Shown here piece after piece: positions 25,274 to 33,793 of a DNA stretch of 64,000 nt. Position 1 is the stretch's first letter. The number at the start of each line of letters is the position of its first letter. Under the pieces are notes generated by a model. The model had not been told where the DNA came from. It searched no databases and saw nothing but the letters and a program-made list of their open reading frames with translations. Location of the stretch: positions 130,500 to 194,499 of the forward strand of contig CAZAZQ010000003.1 in the NCBI GenBank assembly GCA_964489705.1, written 5' to 3'. The DNA is from CAZAZQ01 sp964489705 (lineage in GTDB: Bacteria > Zixibacteria > MSB-5A5 > GN15 > FEB-12). Made by a program: the position numbers and the translations under genes.

Positions 25274-26509
25274 ATGTACAAAGTGTTCACAGTGGTTCTT
25301 GCGGTGCTCCTTTTGGTGTCCTTGGCAGGAGCGCAGGAATGTGTCGAGTGCCATAAGACCGTCACTCCAAACGTCGTGACGGATTGGCAACTGAGCAAGC
25401 ATAGCCAGAATGACATCGATTGTTCCGCCTGTCATGGTGATGCGCATACCTCGGCATCGGACGTGGCGAAAGTGGAAATTCCCACTCCCGAAACGTGTGC
25501 CGATTGCCACGAAGAACAAGTAACCCAATTCAAAGCCGGGAAGCATTCCATGGCGTGGGCGGCGTTGCAAGCAATGCCGACGACCCACATGCTTCCGTCG
25601 GCGTTGAACTACGGGATGAAGGGATGCGGTGGCTGCCATAAGTTAGGCATCAAGTCGGAAGATGACATTCGAAAATTCAAAGAAGAAGGGGCTGGCTTCG
25701 GGCTGGCATCATGCGATGCCTGTCACACTCGTCACGTCTTCTCCGTCAAGGAAGCGCAACAGCCGCAAGCCTGCCAGACCTGTCATATGGGCTTCGATCA
25801 CCCGCAATGGGAAATGTATTCGACCTCCAAGCACGGCGTGCGGTACCTGCTGAAGCAGAACGGCACGCTGCACGAAGACGTCGCCGCCCCGACCTGTCAG
25901 ACCTGCCATATGCAGGAAGGCAACCACGAAGTGCGGACGCCGTGGGGATTCTTGGCGGTGCGTTTGCCGTTGCCGGAAGACAGCCAGTGGGCGGCTGACC
26001 AGGTGACCATTCTCCAGGCGTTGGGTGTTCTTGACCTTCAAGGGCAGCCGACCGGACGTCTTGACGTCGTGAAAGCGGCTGATGTGGCGCGGTTGACCGA
26101 AGAAGATTTCCAAAGAGAGCGCAACAAATTGCTCAAGGCGTGCAGCCAGTGCCACTCCGAGAATTTCGCCAAGGGTGAATTGGCAAAGGGCGATGAGATG
26201 ATAAAAGAAGTCGATCACCTTTTGGCGGAAGCGATTCGCGAAATCGCCGCTTTGTATAAAGACGGTGTCTTGGAAAAACCGGCAAGCTATGCCGAACCGT
26301 TCCCGGATCTGTTGACCTTCCACGATGCCCCGACTCCAATCGAGCAACAGTTGTTCGTGATGCACCTCAAGCACCGGATGCGAGCGTTTCAGGGGATATT
26401 CCACGCCAATCCGGACTATGCCCTCTGGTACGGATGGAGCGAGATGGTGCGGGATTTGTCGGAAATTCGGATGATGGCTGAGGAGATGCGGGAAAGGCAT
26501 AATAAATAG
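25274..26509 (+). CDS. Octaheme c-type cytochrome, hydroxylamine-oxidoreductase-like
   Basis: The 411 aa exported protein has a signal peptide (VLAVLLLVSLAGAQ) and eight CxxCH haem motifs: CVECH, CSACH, CADCH, CGGCH, CDACH, two CQTCH, and CSQCH. The haem spacing and the C-terminal helical bundle (HRMRAFQGIFHANPDYALWYGW) resemble the HAO-like octaheme family, which reduces nitrite or oxidises hydroxylamine in the periplasm. I cannot decide direction or whether the cross-linking tyrosine is present. An in-frame ATG occurs at 25256, but the one at 25274 has GGAG nine bases before it. No quinol-oxidising partner is adjacent. A terminator follows. Confidence 0.85.
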   Translation: MYKVFTVVLAVLLLVSLAGAQECVECHKTVTPNVVTDWQLSKHSQNDIDCSACHGDAHTSASDVAKVEIPTPETCADCHEEQVTQFKAGKHSMAWAALQAMPTTHMLPSALNYGMKGCGGCHKLGIKSEDDIRKFKEEGAGFGLASCDACHTRHVFSVKEAQQPQACQTCHMGFDHPQWEMYSTSKHGVRYLLKQNGTLHEDVAAPTCQTCHMQEGNHEVRTPWGFLAVRLPLPEDSQWAADQVTILQALGVLDLQGQPTGRLDVVKAADVARLTEEDFQRERNKLLKACSQCHSENFAKGELAKGDEMIKEVDHLLAEAIREIAALYKDGVLEKPASYAEPFPDLLTFHDAPTPIEQQLFVMHLKHRMRAFQGIFHANPDYALWYGWSEMVRDLSEIRMMAEEMRERHNK

Positions 26510-26534
26510 CTTTTTCCCCTTCGAATATTCTCAT

Positions 26535-26567
26535 AAAAGCGGGAGCCGACCTGTTCCCGCTTTTTTT
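26535..26567 (+). terminator. Rho-independent terminator of the cytochrome gene
   Basis: A stem AAAAGCGGGA/TCCCGCTTTT with a 10-base loop runs into seven T. Confidence 0.88.
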
Positions 26568-26725
26568 GTGGTTGTATCGTGAATCTTATATCCTTCAAGT
26601 GCTTTCGGGCTCGCGGACAACAATAATTCACCGACGTGGTTCTGTTTGGTAAAACGATTGACAAAAGAGCCGTCGGTGCATATTTTCCCTTCCTGACAAA
26701 ATGAGGAAGAAGAAGTAACAGAATT

Positions 26726-27709
26726 ATGCTCGATACCGCCAAAATGCTGGAGTATATTCGTCCCGTCCAAGCGGACTTGGACGAGTTCGACCAAAAGTTG
26801 GCTGATTACCTGCGGGGGGATTCTCCGCTTATCAGCTCGATTGCCCGGCATCTGCTCCGAACCAAAGGGAAACGGATTCGTCCGGCGTTTCTCTTCTTAT
26901 CCTCACGGGCGGCGGATAATTTTACCGAGCGGTCGGTGGACACCTCCCTTTCCATCGAGCTGATTCATACCGCCACCCTTTTGCACGACGATGTCGTCGA
27001 CGAGTCGGAGCTGCGGCGGGGGCAGGAGACGGTCAATGCCCAGTGGACCAACCTCATTTCGGTGTTGATGGGTGACTATCTTTTCGCCAAGGCTTTCCGC
27101 ATCATGGTGGATACCGGCTCGGTCGAACTGATGAAGGCGATTTCCCGCGCCACCGAGCGGGTTTCCGTCGGCGAGCTGCGGCAGATTGAGGAAACCAGCA
27201 ATTTTGACCTCTCCGAACAGGAATACTTAACGATTATCGCCGACAAGACCGCTTCTCTGTTTGCTGTCTCGTGTGAAGCAGGTCCTATCCTCAACCACCG
27301 CGACGAAAGAGAACGCCGTCGCTTTGCCACCTTCGGCGAGAAAGTCGGCACCGCTTTCCAGATAGCCGATGATTTGCTGGATTTTGTCGGCAATGTCGAA
27401 ATTACCGGGAAAGAACCGGGCAACGATGTCCTTACCGGAAAAGTAACCCTACCGTTGATTTATTCCCTCAAAAAAGTCAACAAAGCCAGTCGCAAAGAAA
27501 TCATTTCCCACCTCACCAACGGCGGAGGACCGGAATCGTTCGAGGTGGTTTTTGATTTCGTCCGGGAAAACGGCGGCATCGAGTATGCTTATCGCCGTGC
27601 CGACGAGCTGAGTCAACAGGGGTTGGACGCCATCAGCGGAATCGCGCCTTCGATTTATTTCGATTCGTTGGCCAACATGGTGCAGTTTACCACGGCGCGC
27701 GCATCGTAA
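26726..27709 (+). CDS. Polyprenyl diphosphate synthase (long-chain, IspB-like)
   Basis: This trans-isoprenyl diphosphate synthase makes the side chain of menaquinone. The 327 aa protein has the first aspartate-rich motif in LLHDDVVDESELRRG and the second in FQIADDLLDFVG. The KGKRIRPAF substrate-binding start is also present. The distance between motifs and the small residues before the first motif suggest a long-chain product (hepta- to octaprenyl); exact length is not readable. It stands alone on the + strand between the cytochrome and the vWA gene. Confidence 0.92.
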   Translation: MLDTAKMLEYIRPVQADLDEFDQKLADYLRGDSPLISSIARHLLRTKGKRIRPAFLFLSSRAADNFTERSVDTSLSIELIHTATLLHDDVVDESELRRGQETVNAQWTNLISVLMGDYLFAKAFRIMVDTGSVELMKAISRATERVSVGELRQIEETSNFDLSEQEYLTIIADKTASLFAVSCEAGPILNHRDERERRRFATFGEKVGTAFQIADDLLDFVGNVEITGKEPGNDVLTGKVTLPLIYSLKKVNKASRKEIISHLTNGGGPESFEVVFDFVRENGGIEYAYRRADELSQQGLDAISGIAPSIYFDSLANMVQFTTARAS

Positions 27710-27834
27710 TGACAAACTCATGATATCTCTGTCTTGCGGTGTGCTTCCTTTGAATTTTCTCTTGGGAAAAGCGTTCACGAGGGGCTATCTTCCCAAAGTA
27801 AACCATCATTGTCGCTGCGAGTATAAGAAGAGAT

Positions 27835-30006
27835 ATGTTCGGCTTTAAGGATGTCACGGTAAACATACTCACCTCTTCACCTACCCTGGTGATACTGGCG
27901 TTTCTTGCTTTGGTGGTTTTGGCGGTGCTGCTGTACCGAAAGACCAACCCGCCTTTGCCCGTCTATGTTCGGCTCATTTTGGCGGTGTTGCGCTTGATTG
28001 CCGTGGTGTCGCTGGTGTTGGTGCTGTTGGAACCTATTGTCGGCTATACCCGTCAGTTTACCCGCTCCCCGCGCGTTTCCCTTCTTTTGGACAATTCTTC
28101 CAGCATGGATAAAATTGAGGCGGAAAAGTCCCGCCGCACTCGTCTGGATTCTCTTTTGTCGTCGTCCTCGTTTGCCCGCCTTACTTCCCAAGCCGACGTG
28201 AGCCGTGCGTATTTCGGAGGAAATCTCGCTTCTTCGCCCGAACGAGTTGATCGGGACAAAACGGCGCTGGGAGATGCCTTGTATCAATTGAAGCAGGAAC
28301 AACTGACCGAACCGGCGGACTACTGGCTGGTGTTCAGCGACGGTCGTTGGAATTACGGACGGGACCCGGCGACGGCGGTAAAGAGCGTTGCCCTCCCTGT
28401 GATGTGCGTAGATATTACCACCGGTACCGGCAACTTTGATGTCGGTATCTCTGACATCGAATATAACCCGGTCGTTTTCTCGGGGCAGAAAACGGAAATC
28501 AAAGTCAAGCTGGCGTGGCAGGATGCCTTGAACAAAAATATCCGGATCGAACTGCTCGATTCCGCCACAGTGCTGGATAAAAAGCGGCTGGCGGTTTCCC
28601 AGGAGGTCGGGTTCGGTGATGTTACGTTGGAATACCTTCCCACCAGACCGGGGCAGCATATCCTTCGGATAGATATTCCTCCTGTGGAGGGTGAAGAGCT
28701 CACGCACAACAATCACCGTTCGATTGCCGTCAAGGTGCTCAAAAGCCGTTTGTCGGTCTTGTTGGTTACGGCACATCCGGATTACGAAGTCGGCTTTTTG
28801 AAAAGATTTTTATCGAATTCCGGGAAGTATGACGTGGAGTTGAAAGTCACCGCTCCGAAATCGGGAAATCTGTACGGTGCCTTCCCTTCTCGCCAGAGTG
28901 AATTGAACCGCTATGACCTCGTCATTTTGTATGACCCCGACCCGCGAAGTTTGGATGCGGCACAACGCTTGCTCTCTTCGTATCTCAACGAAAAAGGGGG
29001 AGCTCTCTGGGTGTTGATGGGGGAGCAATTCGCCAAACGGGGACCGGTCGCATGGTTCAACCGGCTGCTTCCTTTCTACCAGACAAAAGGGCGACGAGCG
29101 GCGTTTTCCCCGTTCCATATTCAACCGTCCGAGGGCAATCTCTTCCATCCGGCGCTGCGACTGGCGGAGACTCAGTCCGATATTCGGGAACGGTGGTCTC
29201 AACTGCCTCCCTTTCTGTTGTTGGTTCCCTGTGACAGCGTGGCAAAGGACGCGGTGGTGTTGGCAAGCGCCCCGTATGCGAAATCCGAGCAGGGAAAACT
29301 TCCCGCTTTGGGCTACAAACGCTTCGGACCGGGAAAGGTCTTTGCCAGCGCCGTCTTGCCGTTTTGGACGTGGGACTTCGTCAGCTTAGGTTTCGGCGAA
29401 GACAATCGTTCTTACAAAGCGTTTGTGGAAGGGGTGGTCAGTTGGCTGACGGTCAAAGATGACTTCGAGCCGATCCGCATCGCTCCACAGAAAGAAGTGT
29501 TCGCCCGCGGCGAGCCGGTGGTTTTCGAGGGATTTGCCTATGATTTGGGCTATCGTCCCCTGCCGGACGTGACCGGGATAGTTCGTTTGGAGCGAACTGA
29601 CGGTGCCGACACCTTGGAAACCGACTTGGTCCCTTTGGGGGAAGGAAAATACCGTGCCGACTTTTTCAATATCCCTCCCGGTAAGTATCACTTCACGGCA
29701 ACGTTTGAAAAGAACGGACGGCTGCTGAAAAAGGACGAAGGTTCTTTGTTCATTGAATCGTTTTCGCTCGAAGAGTTCGACCAGCGGGGAAATCCGGCGG
29801 CGCTGAAGGCGATTGCAAAGCTTTCGGGCGGTGCTTATTTCACTTTTGAAGAGTTTGACCGGGCAATTGACGCCATGAAACTTGCTCCCCTCGTGGAAAG
29901 CCGAAAAGGAGAGGTAGTCGTGTGGAACAAACTGTGGCTCCTCTTTGCGGTTATCGGTGCTTTGTCGGTGGAATGGCTCTTACGGAAAATCTATCAGTTG
30001 GTTTGA
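27835..30006 (+). CDS. Large membrane protein with a vWA-like domain
   Basis: The 723 aa protein has two N-terminal membrane helices (about residues 15-70) and one at the C-terminus. In between, the segment VSLLLDNSSSMDKIE holds the DxSxS metal site of a von Willebrand factor A domain, and WLVFSDGRWNYG is the usual later strand. The rest (about residues 200-690) looks like beta domains and a glutamine-amidotransferase-like fold (LLVTAHPDYEVGFLKRFL... LVILYDPDP). Such proteins in FCB bacteria sit near BatA/MoxR systems, but no MoxR ATPase is adjacent here. Its 3' end overlaps the convergent HisKA gene by 13 bases. Confidence 0.72.
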   Translation: MFGFKDVTVNILTSSPTLVILAFLALVVLAVLLYRKTNPPLPVYVRLILAVLRLIAVVSLVLVLLEPIVGYTRQFTRSPRVSLLLDNSSSMDKIEAEKSRRTRLDSLLSSSSFARLTSQADVSRAYFGGNLASSPERVDRDKTALGDALYQLKQEQLTEPADYWLVFSDGRWNYGRDPATAVKSVALPVMCVDITTGTGNFDVGISDIEYNPVVFSGQKTEIKVKLAWQDALNKNIRIELLDSATVLDKKRLAVSQEVGFGDVTLEYLPTRPGQHILRIDIPPVEGEELTHNNHRSIAVKVLKSRLSVLLVTAHPDYEVGFLKRFLSNSGKYDVELKVTAPKSGNLYGAFPSRQSELNRYDLVILYDPDPRSLDAAQRLLSSYLNEKGGALWVLMGEQFAKRGPVAWFNRLLPFYQTKGRRAAFSPFHIQPSEGNLFHPALRLAETQSDIRERWSQLPPFLLLVPCDSVAKDAVVLASAPYAKSEQGKLPALGYKRFGPGKVFASAVLPFWTWDFVSLGFGEDNRSYKAFVEGVVSWLTVKDDFEPIRIAPQKEVFARGEPVVFEGFAYDLGYRPLPDVTGIVRLERTDGADTLETDLVPLGEGKYRADFFNIPPGKYHFTATFEKNGRLLKKDEGSLFIESFSLEEFDQRGNPAALKAIAKLSGGAYFTFEEFDRAIDAMKLAPLVESRKGEVVVWNKLWLLFAVIGALSVEWLLRKIYQLV

Positions 30007-30350
30007 TCCTCTGAAAGCGGCTTGGCGATTTTTTTATATGCTTCCGTAACGGATTTCAAATCTATTTTTTCGGCGAGGGCTATTTTTTCTTCGCACAAGC
30101 CTTCGACCAACTTTTTTATCCGCTCCCCGCATTCCAGAATTTGACGGATAAATTCCCGATGCGTATCGCTGAACTGGTCGGAATCCTCCAAAAGAAATTC
30201 GCTGTATCCGATGATTCCCGCCAAGGGGTTATTGATATCGTGATTGAGCGTCAGGCAGTGCCCGATATAGGGCTTGAGGGCATTGAAGATAGCGATGTCG
30301 TCGGTTATGTCAGAGGAATGCTCAATCGTCTCAAGCGGTTTGTTTTCCAT
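29994..30350 (-). CDS. Stand-alone HisKA (dimerisation/phosphoacceptor) domain protein
   Basis: The 118 aa protein contains a histidine-kinase H-box, LNHDINNPLAGIIGYSEFLL, with the phospho-accepting His near residue 37, and the second helix of the HisKA bundle (REFIRQILECGERIKKLVEGL). There is no HATPase domain and no continuation in any frame; the gene ends in the convergent vWA gene. The start ATG has AGGA seven bases upstream. It may act as a phosphotransfer or dimerisation module. A decayed kinase is the alternative, but the reading frame and ribosome-binding site look intact. Confidence 0.65.
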   Translation of the reverse strand: MENKPLETIEHSSDITDDIAIFNALKPYIGHCLTLNHDINNPLAGIIGYSEFLLEDSDQFSDTHREFIRQILECGERIKKLVEGLCEEKIALAEKIDLKSVTEAYKKIAKPLSEDQTN

Positions 30351-30544
30351 GGACTTTTCCTACAAAAAATATCGTTACCCAATCTCTCCGCCGGAGCGGA
30401 CGTTTTCTTATTCTATCGGTTGATTGCGAACTTTTCTCCAGACGAAAGAGGGCACAATTCGGTGGACAGATGCGATTTCCGCTTTTCCTGAGCGGCAAAC
30501 CGCATATATTTGACGCCAAAAATAGCAAACGGAGAAAGGAAAAG

Positions 30545-31687
30545 ATGAACATAGCGGTACTGGGAGCCGGTTTAATGGGGCAGGCGGTGGTCTACGACCT
30601 TGCCCACAACGACGACGTAAAGAAAATCGGGGTTTTCGATATTGACGAGCAGCGGGCGAAAGAAGTTGCCGACCGTTTCGGCGAGGGGAAAGCGATATCA
30701 GCCCGGCTTGATGTCGCCGATCTCGATACCGTAAGGCAACGGTTAAACGATTTCGATGCCGTGCTCTCTTGCGTTACGTACAAGTACAATCCCGATCTGA
30801 CTAAGGCGGCAATCGAGGCGAAGTGTCATTTTGTCGATCTCGGCGGCAACAACGACGTGGTTCGTCTCCAGTTACAAATGACCGACGAAGCAGAGCGTGC
30901 CGGAGTGGTGGTGATTCCCGATTGCGGTTTGGCGCCGGGAATGACCTCGGTACTGGCGGCAGACGGTATCGCCAAATTCGATAAAGTCACCTCCCTGAAA
31001 ATTCGGGTGGGCGGGTTGCCGCAATCGCCGCGCCCGCCGTTGAACTACCAGATGGTTTTTTCCGCCGAAGGATTGCTCAACGAGTACTGGGAACCTTGTT
31101 TGGTTCTTGAGCATGGCAAGAAAAAGACGGTCGACCCGATGACCGGGGTGGAAAAACTGAGCTTCGACGGCATCGGCGAGCTGGAAGCGTTTTACACCTC
31201 CGGCGGCGCTTCGACCTTACCGGAGACGTATGAAGGTCAGATTGACTTTCTGGATTACAAGACGATTCGCTATCCGGGGCATTGCGCTTTGTTCAAGCCG
31301 ATGCTGGAAATCGGTCTTGCCTCCCGCCAGCCGGTGACGGTTGACGGCATGAGCGTAGAACCGCGTGCCGTTTTTCGGGCGGTTTTGGAGAAGAATCTGT
31401 CTTTTCACGATCCCGACATGGTCTTGGTGCGCTTGGTCTTCGAGGGAGAGAAGAACGGAGAATCGAAGAAGCTCGTCTATGAAATAGTCGACCGGCAGGA
31501 TTCCAAGAGCGGTTTGACGGCGATGATGCGCACCACCGCTTTTCCGGCGGCGATTATCGCCTGGATGGCGGCGTCGGGACAAATCACGAAGAGAGGGTGC
31601 TTGCCTCAGGAGAAAGCGGTTCCCCCGACTTTGTTCATCGCTCAGTTGAAAAAACGAGGCATCCATCTGACCGTCAGAGAAGAATAA
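30545..31687 (+). CDS. Saccharopine dehydrogenase-like NAD(P) oxidoreductase
   Basis: The 380 aa enzyme begins with a Rossmann fold (MNIAVLGAGLMGQAVVYDLA) and has VLSCVTYKYNPDLTKAAIEA, CHFVDLGGNNDVV and VVIPDCGLAPGMTSVLA. This is the saccharopine dehydrogenase / carboxynorspermidine dehydrogenase superfamily (PF03435/PF16653). Its likely substrate is a lysine-derived amino acid, but this cannot be read from sequence. An in-frame extension upstream was rejected because the ATG at 30545 follows GGAGAAAGGAAA closely and begins the Rossmann strand. A lysine 2,3-aminomutase gene is 6 kb away. Confidence 0.83.
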   Translation: MNIAVLGAGLMGQAVVYDLAHNDDVKKIGVFDIDEQRAKEVADRFGEGKAISARLDVADLDTVRQRLNDFDAVLSCVTYKYNPDLTKAAIEAKCHFVDLGGNNDVVRLQLQMTDEAERAGVVVIPDCGLAPGMTSVLAADGIAKFDKVTSLKIRVGGLPQSPRPPLNYQMVFSAEGLLNEYWEPCLVLEHGKKKTVDPMTGVEKLSFDGIGELEAFYTSGGASTLPETYEGQIDFLDYKTIRYPGHCALFKPMLEIGLASRQPVTVDGMSVEPRAVFRAVLEKNLSFHDPDMVLVRLVFEGEKNGESKKLVYEIVDRQDSKSGLTAMMRTTAFPAAIIAWMAASGQITKRGCLPQEKAVPPTLFIAQLKKRGIHLTVREE

Positions 31688-31716
31688 GATGGGTGAACGG
31701 CTTGTGAAGAGATAAA

Positions 31717-31744
31717 AAAGGCACCCTTCGGAGGGTGCCTTTTT
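31717..31744. terminator. Bidirectional terminator
   Basis: AAAGGCACCCT, a four-base TCGG loop, then AGGGTGCCTTTTT. It lies between the convergent saccharopine-dehydrogenase-like gene and pdxS. Confidence 0.9.
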
Positions 31745-31781
31745 CCGTAATACTTTTAAGGCAGAGAGAAAAGTGCTCGAC

Positions 31782-32666
31782 CTACCGCGTTTGCAGCAAC
31801 TCCTCTTCGGGGATGTCGTGAGCTTGAATGCCTTTCATGGCGCCGCCGAGATTCCGCGAGGCTTCCGCCACAATAGCCGGGTCTTGGAAGTGCGTCGTGG
31901 CGCTGACGATAGCCTTGGCGCGCTTTTCCGGGTTGTCGGACTTGAAAATTCCCGAACCGACAAAGACCGCTTCGGCTCCCAACTGCATGCACAATGCCGC
32001 ATCGGCCGGGGTGGCAATGCCGCCCGCTGCGAAATTCGGCACCGGCAGTTTTCCCGTCTTGGCGACCATCCGCACCAAATCAATCGGTACCCGGTATTCT
32101 TTGGCGACTCCATACAATTCTTCTTCCGGCATGACGGTCAAGGCTCTCATGGCGGCGTTGATTTCACGCAAATGTTTGACCGCTTCGGAGACATCGCCGG
32201 TGCCCGCTTCCCCTTTGGTGCGAATCATCGCCGCTCCTTCCGAGATACGGCGCAGGGCTTCGCCCAGATTCCGGCAGCCGCACACCACGGGAACTTTCAG
32301 TTTCCATTTGTCAAGGTGATACTTGTTGTCGGCGGGAGTCAAGACCTCCGATTCATCGATGAAGTCGACTTCCAACGCCTCCAGCACTTGAGCTTCGGCA
32401 ATATGCCCGATACGGCATTTCGCCATAACCGGAATGGTCACGGCGTGCTTGATGTTTTCAATCACATCCGGATCCGCCATCCGGGCGACCCCGCCTTCGG
32501 CGCGAATATCCGACGGTACCCGCTCCAGCGCCATCACCGCCGCCGCTCCGGCTTGTTCGGCAATCTTGGCTTGTTCCGCCGAAGTAACGTCCATAATGAC
32601 GCCGCCCTTGAGCATCTCCGCCAAACCGACTTTGACTTTGTGTTGTTTATCGTTAAAATCTATCAT
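31782..32666 (-). CDS. pdxS: Pyridoxal 5'-phosphate synthase subunit PdxS
   Basis: PdxS builds PLP from ribose 5-phosphate, glyceraldehyde 3-phosphate and ammonia from PdxT. The 294 aa TIM-barrel protein is typical: KVGLAEMLKGGVIMDVTS, ALERVPSDIRAEGGVARM, VMAKCRIGHIAEAQVLEAL, and MIRTKGEAGTGD. The catalytic lysines are in IMDV-proximal and IRTKGE segments. The start has a GAGGAG ribosome-binding site. PdxT, usually next door, is not in the window. PLP is needed by SelA and lysine 2,3-aminomutase encoded here. Confidence 0.96.
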   Translation of the reverse strand: MIDFNDKQHKVKVGLAEMLKGGVIMDVTSAEQAKIAEQAGAAAVMALERVPSDIRAEGGVARMADPDVIENIKHAVTIPVMAKCRIGHIAEAQVLEALEVDFIDESEVLTPADNKYHLDKWKLKVPVVCGCRNLGEALRRISEGAAMIRTKGEAGTGDVSEAVKHLREINAAMRALTVMPEEELYGVAKEYRVPIDLVRMVAKTGKLPVPNFAAGGIATPADAALCMQLGAEAVFVGSGIFKSDNPEKRAKAIVSATTHFQDPAIVAEASRNLGGAMKGIQAHDIPEEELLQTR

Positions 32667-32996
32667 CGTTGGACTCCTCTGTTATTGCCTCTACCTTTCA
32701 AACAAAAGAACCTCCCCGAGGTTCGACGTTTCCTTCCTCCGACGGGTACCTCCGTTTTTCGGAGGGGAAAATTCTTTATGTTAATCTGTAGTGAATATAA
32801 TGGAAAAAGGGGCTTGGAAACAAGCCCCTTCGAAAGGAATTAGAGTATTGTTTTCTCGTTACGAGGTTAGCCCCCTAGCCTCTATTACGTAGCGGTTACC
32901 GGTTCCGAAGGAAGAAATTTTGGGAAATAATCCGACCGTAACTTCCTCTTTTTATTTTGGTGAGGGTTTTGTTCAGTCACGAAAGATATCTCCCCT
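32667..32996. other. Intergenic region between pdxS and the Rrf2 gene
   Basis: This 330-base gap holds the - strand terminator of the Rrf2 gene (32804-32830) and upstream sequence for pdxS. No ORF or further structure is convincing. Confidence 0.5.
32804..32830 (-). terminator. Rho-independent terminator of the Rrf2 gene
   Basis: On the - strand a 9 bp stem AAGGGGCTT/AAGCCCCTT with a six-base loop runs into T-rich sequence. Confidence 0.75.
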
Positions 32997-33413
32997 TTAT
33001 TTCTTTCGAGTTTTTCTTTTATATTTGCCGAAATGCTGGCGACTCATTGCCTTTTTGAATGAGTTTTCCTGAGCTTCCCAGAAAGCACGCATCTCGCAGG
33101 TGTCATACATGTCACAGTCGCATCCTTCTCCTTCGGTACAAAGGTTCAGGTGAATAGGTCCGTCGATAGCTTCAACAACGTCGAGGAAGGAGATCTCTCT
33201 CGGTTTTCGTGCCAGCCGGTAGCCGCCGGTAACTCCTTGGTAGGAGACCAAAATACCGCTTCGAGTCAGGTCTTTGAGGATTTTCGCCAAAAATTCCCGA
33301 GGAACGGATTCTCCTTCCGCGATGGCATTAATGGAACCAAGTTTGTCTGGAGGCAGATTGGACAGGTAACGGACAGCCCTCAGAGCGTAATCTGATTTGC
33401 GTGACAATCTCAT
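32997..33413 (-). CDS. Rrf2-family transcriptional regulator, probably Fe-S sensing
   Basis: The 138 aa protein has the Rrf2/IscR winged helix (MRLSRKSDYALRAVRYLSNL; SVPREFLAKILKDLTRSGIL; GGYRLARKP). A cysteine cluster in the sensor loop (NLCTEGEGCDCDMYDTCEMR) matches the three-cysteine [2Fe-2S]/[4Fe-4S] ligand arrangement of IscR, NsrR and RsrR types, with one extra cysteine. No isc or suf genes are adjacent. The diverging pilin-like operon is a possible target, separated by 380 bases. The start has a GGAAA ribosome-binding site. Confidence 0.9.
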   Translation of the reverse strand: MRLSRKSDYALRAVRYLSNLPPDKLGSINAIAEGESVPREFLAKILKDLTRSGILVSYQGVTGGYRLARKPREISFLDVVEAIDGPIHLNLCTEGEGCDCDMYDTCEMRAFWEAQENSFKKAMSRQHFGKYKRKTRKK

Positions 33414-33495
33414 CTTTTGTTTCCTTTTTAAGGTTCTCCCGTTTTTTTAGTTACGTATAGTAGATAACATTAGATTGTTTCTTTTTGTTTCCATA

Positions 33496-33523
33496 TTGTC
33501 TTGGTTATTATACGAAATATGAT
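33496..33523 (+). promoter_or_regulatory. Possible promoter of the pilin-like operon
   Basis: TTGTCT (33496-33501), a 16-base spacer, then TATGAT (33518-33523). The implied start is near 33530, upstream of the structured leader. Confidence 0.35.
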
Positions 33524-33607
33524 TTGTGAAAGCCATAAAAAAATCTGCTAAAAACTCTTTTTTTGCCTCTTTTTTTTCAAAATAGTCATTTTTAGCCTAC
33601 TTTTAAC

Positions 33608-33752
33608 GGGTGAAATGAACCAAAATCGGAGTTCATAATTTCGATAGGGGACAATTTTTCTCCCTATTTCTTTTTTCGCGGGGTTCTCTGGGATTTTCAT
33701 GAGGAAGGAGGGTATGTTTTTCCCCGAAAAAGCCGAAATTATAAACTCACCC
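33608..33752 (+). promoter_or_regulatory. Candidate structured 5' leader (three-way junction) of the pilin-like operon
   Basis: Outer stem: GGGTGA (33608-33613) with TCACCC (33747-33752), and ATAATTTCG (33635-33643) with CGAAATTAT (33734-33742). Between these are a stem TAGGG/CCCTA around 33645-33666 and a longer stem in which CTTTTT and CGGGG pair with CCCCG and AAAAAG. Only one to three bases separate the stems. An alternative hairpin ATGAAC/GTTCAT (33615-33636) competes with the outer stem. I do not recognise a known riboswitch class. Confidence 0.4.
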
Positions 33753-33793
33753 TTGAACTGACCGATATTGTAGGTAAATAAACCGGAAAAGGT

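Larger units (their letters stand above)
33414..33793. other. AT-rich divergent region between Rrf2 gene and pilin-like operon
   Basis: This 380-base region contains a promoter-like pair on the + strand (33496-33523) and a candidate structured leader (33608-33752). A 15-codon frame at about 33714 with GGAGG close in front lies inside the leader; it may be chance. Confidence 0.55.

Noticed and set aside
33753..33780. TTGAAC-N16-TAAATA just before the first prepilin-like gene
   Set aside because: It would leave a leader of only about 7 bases without room for the ribosome-binding site, so the promoter is more likely further upstream.
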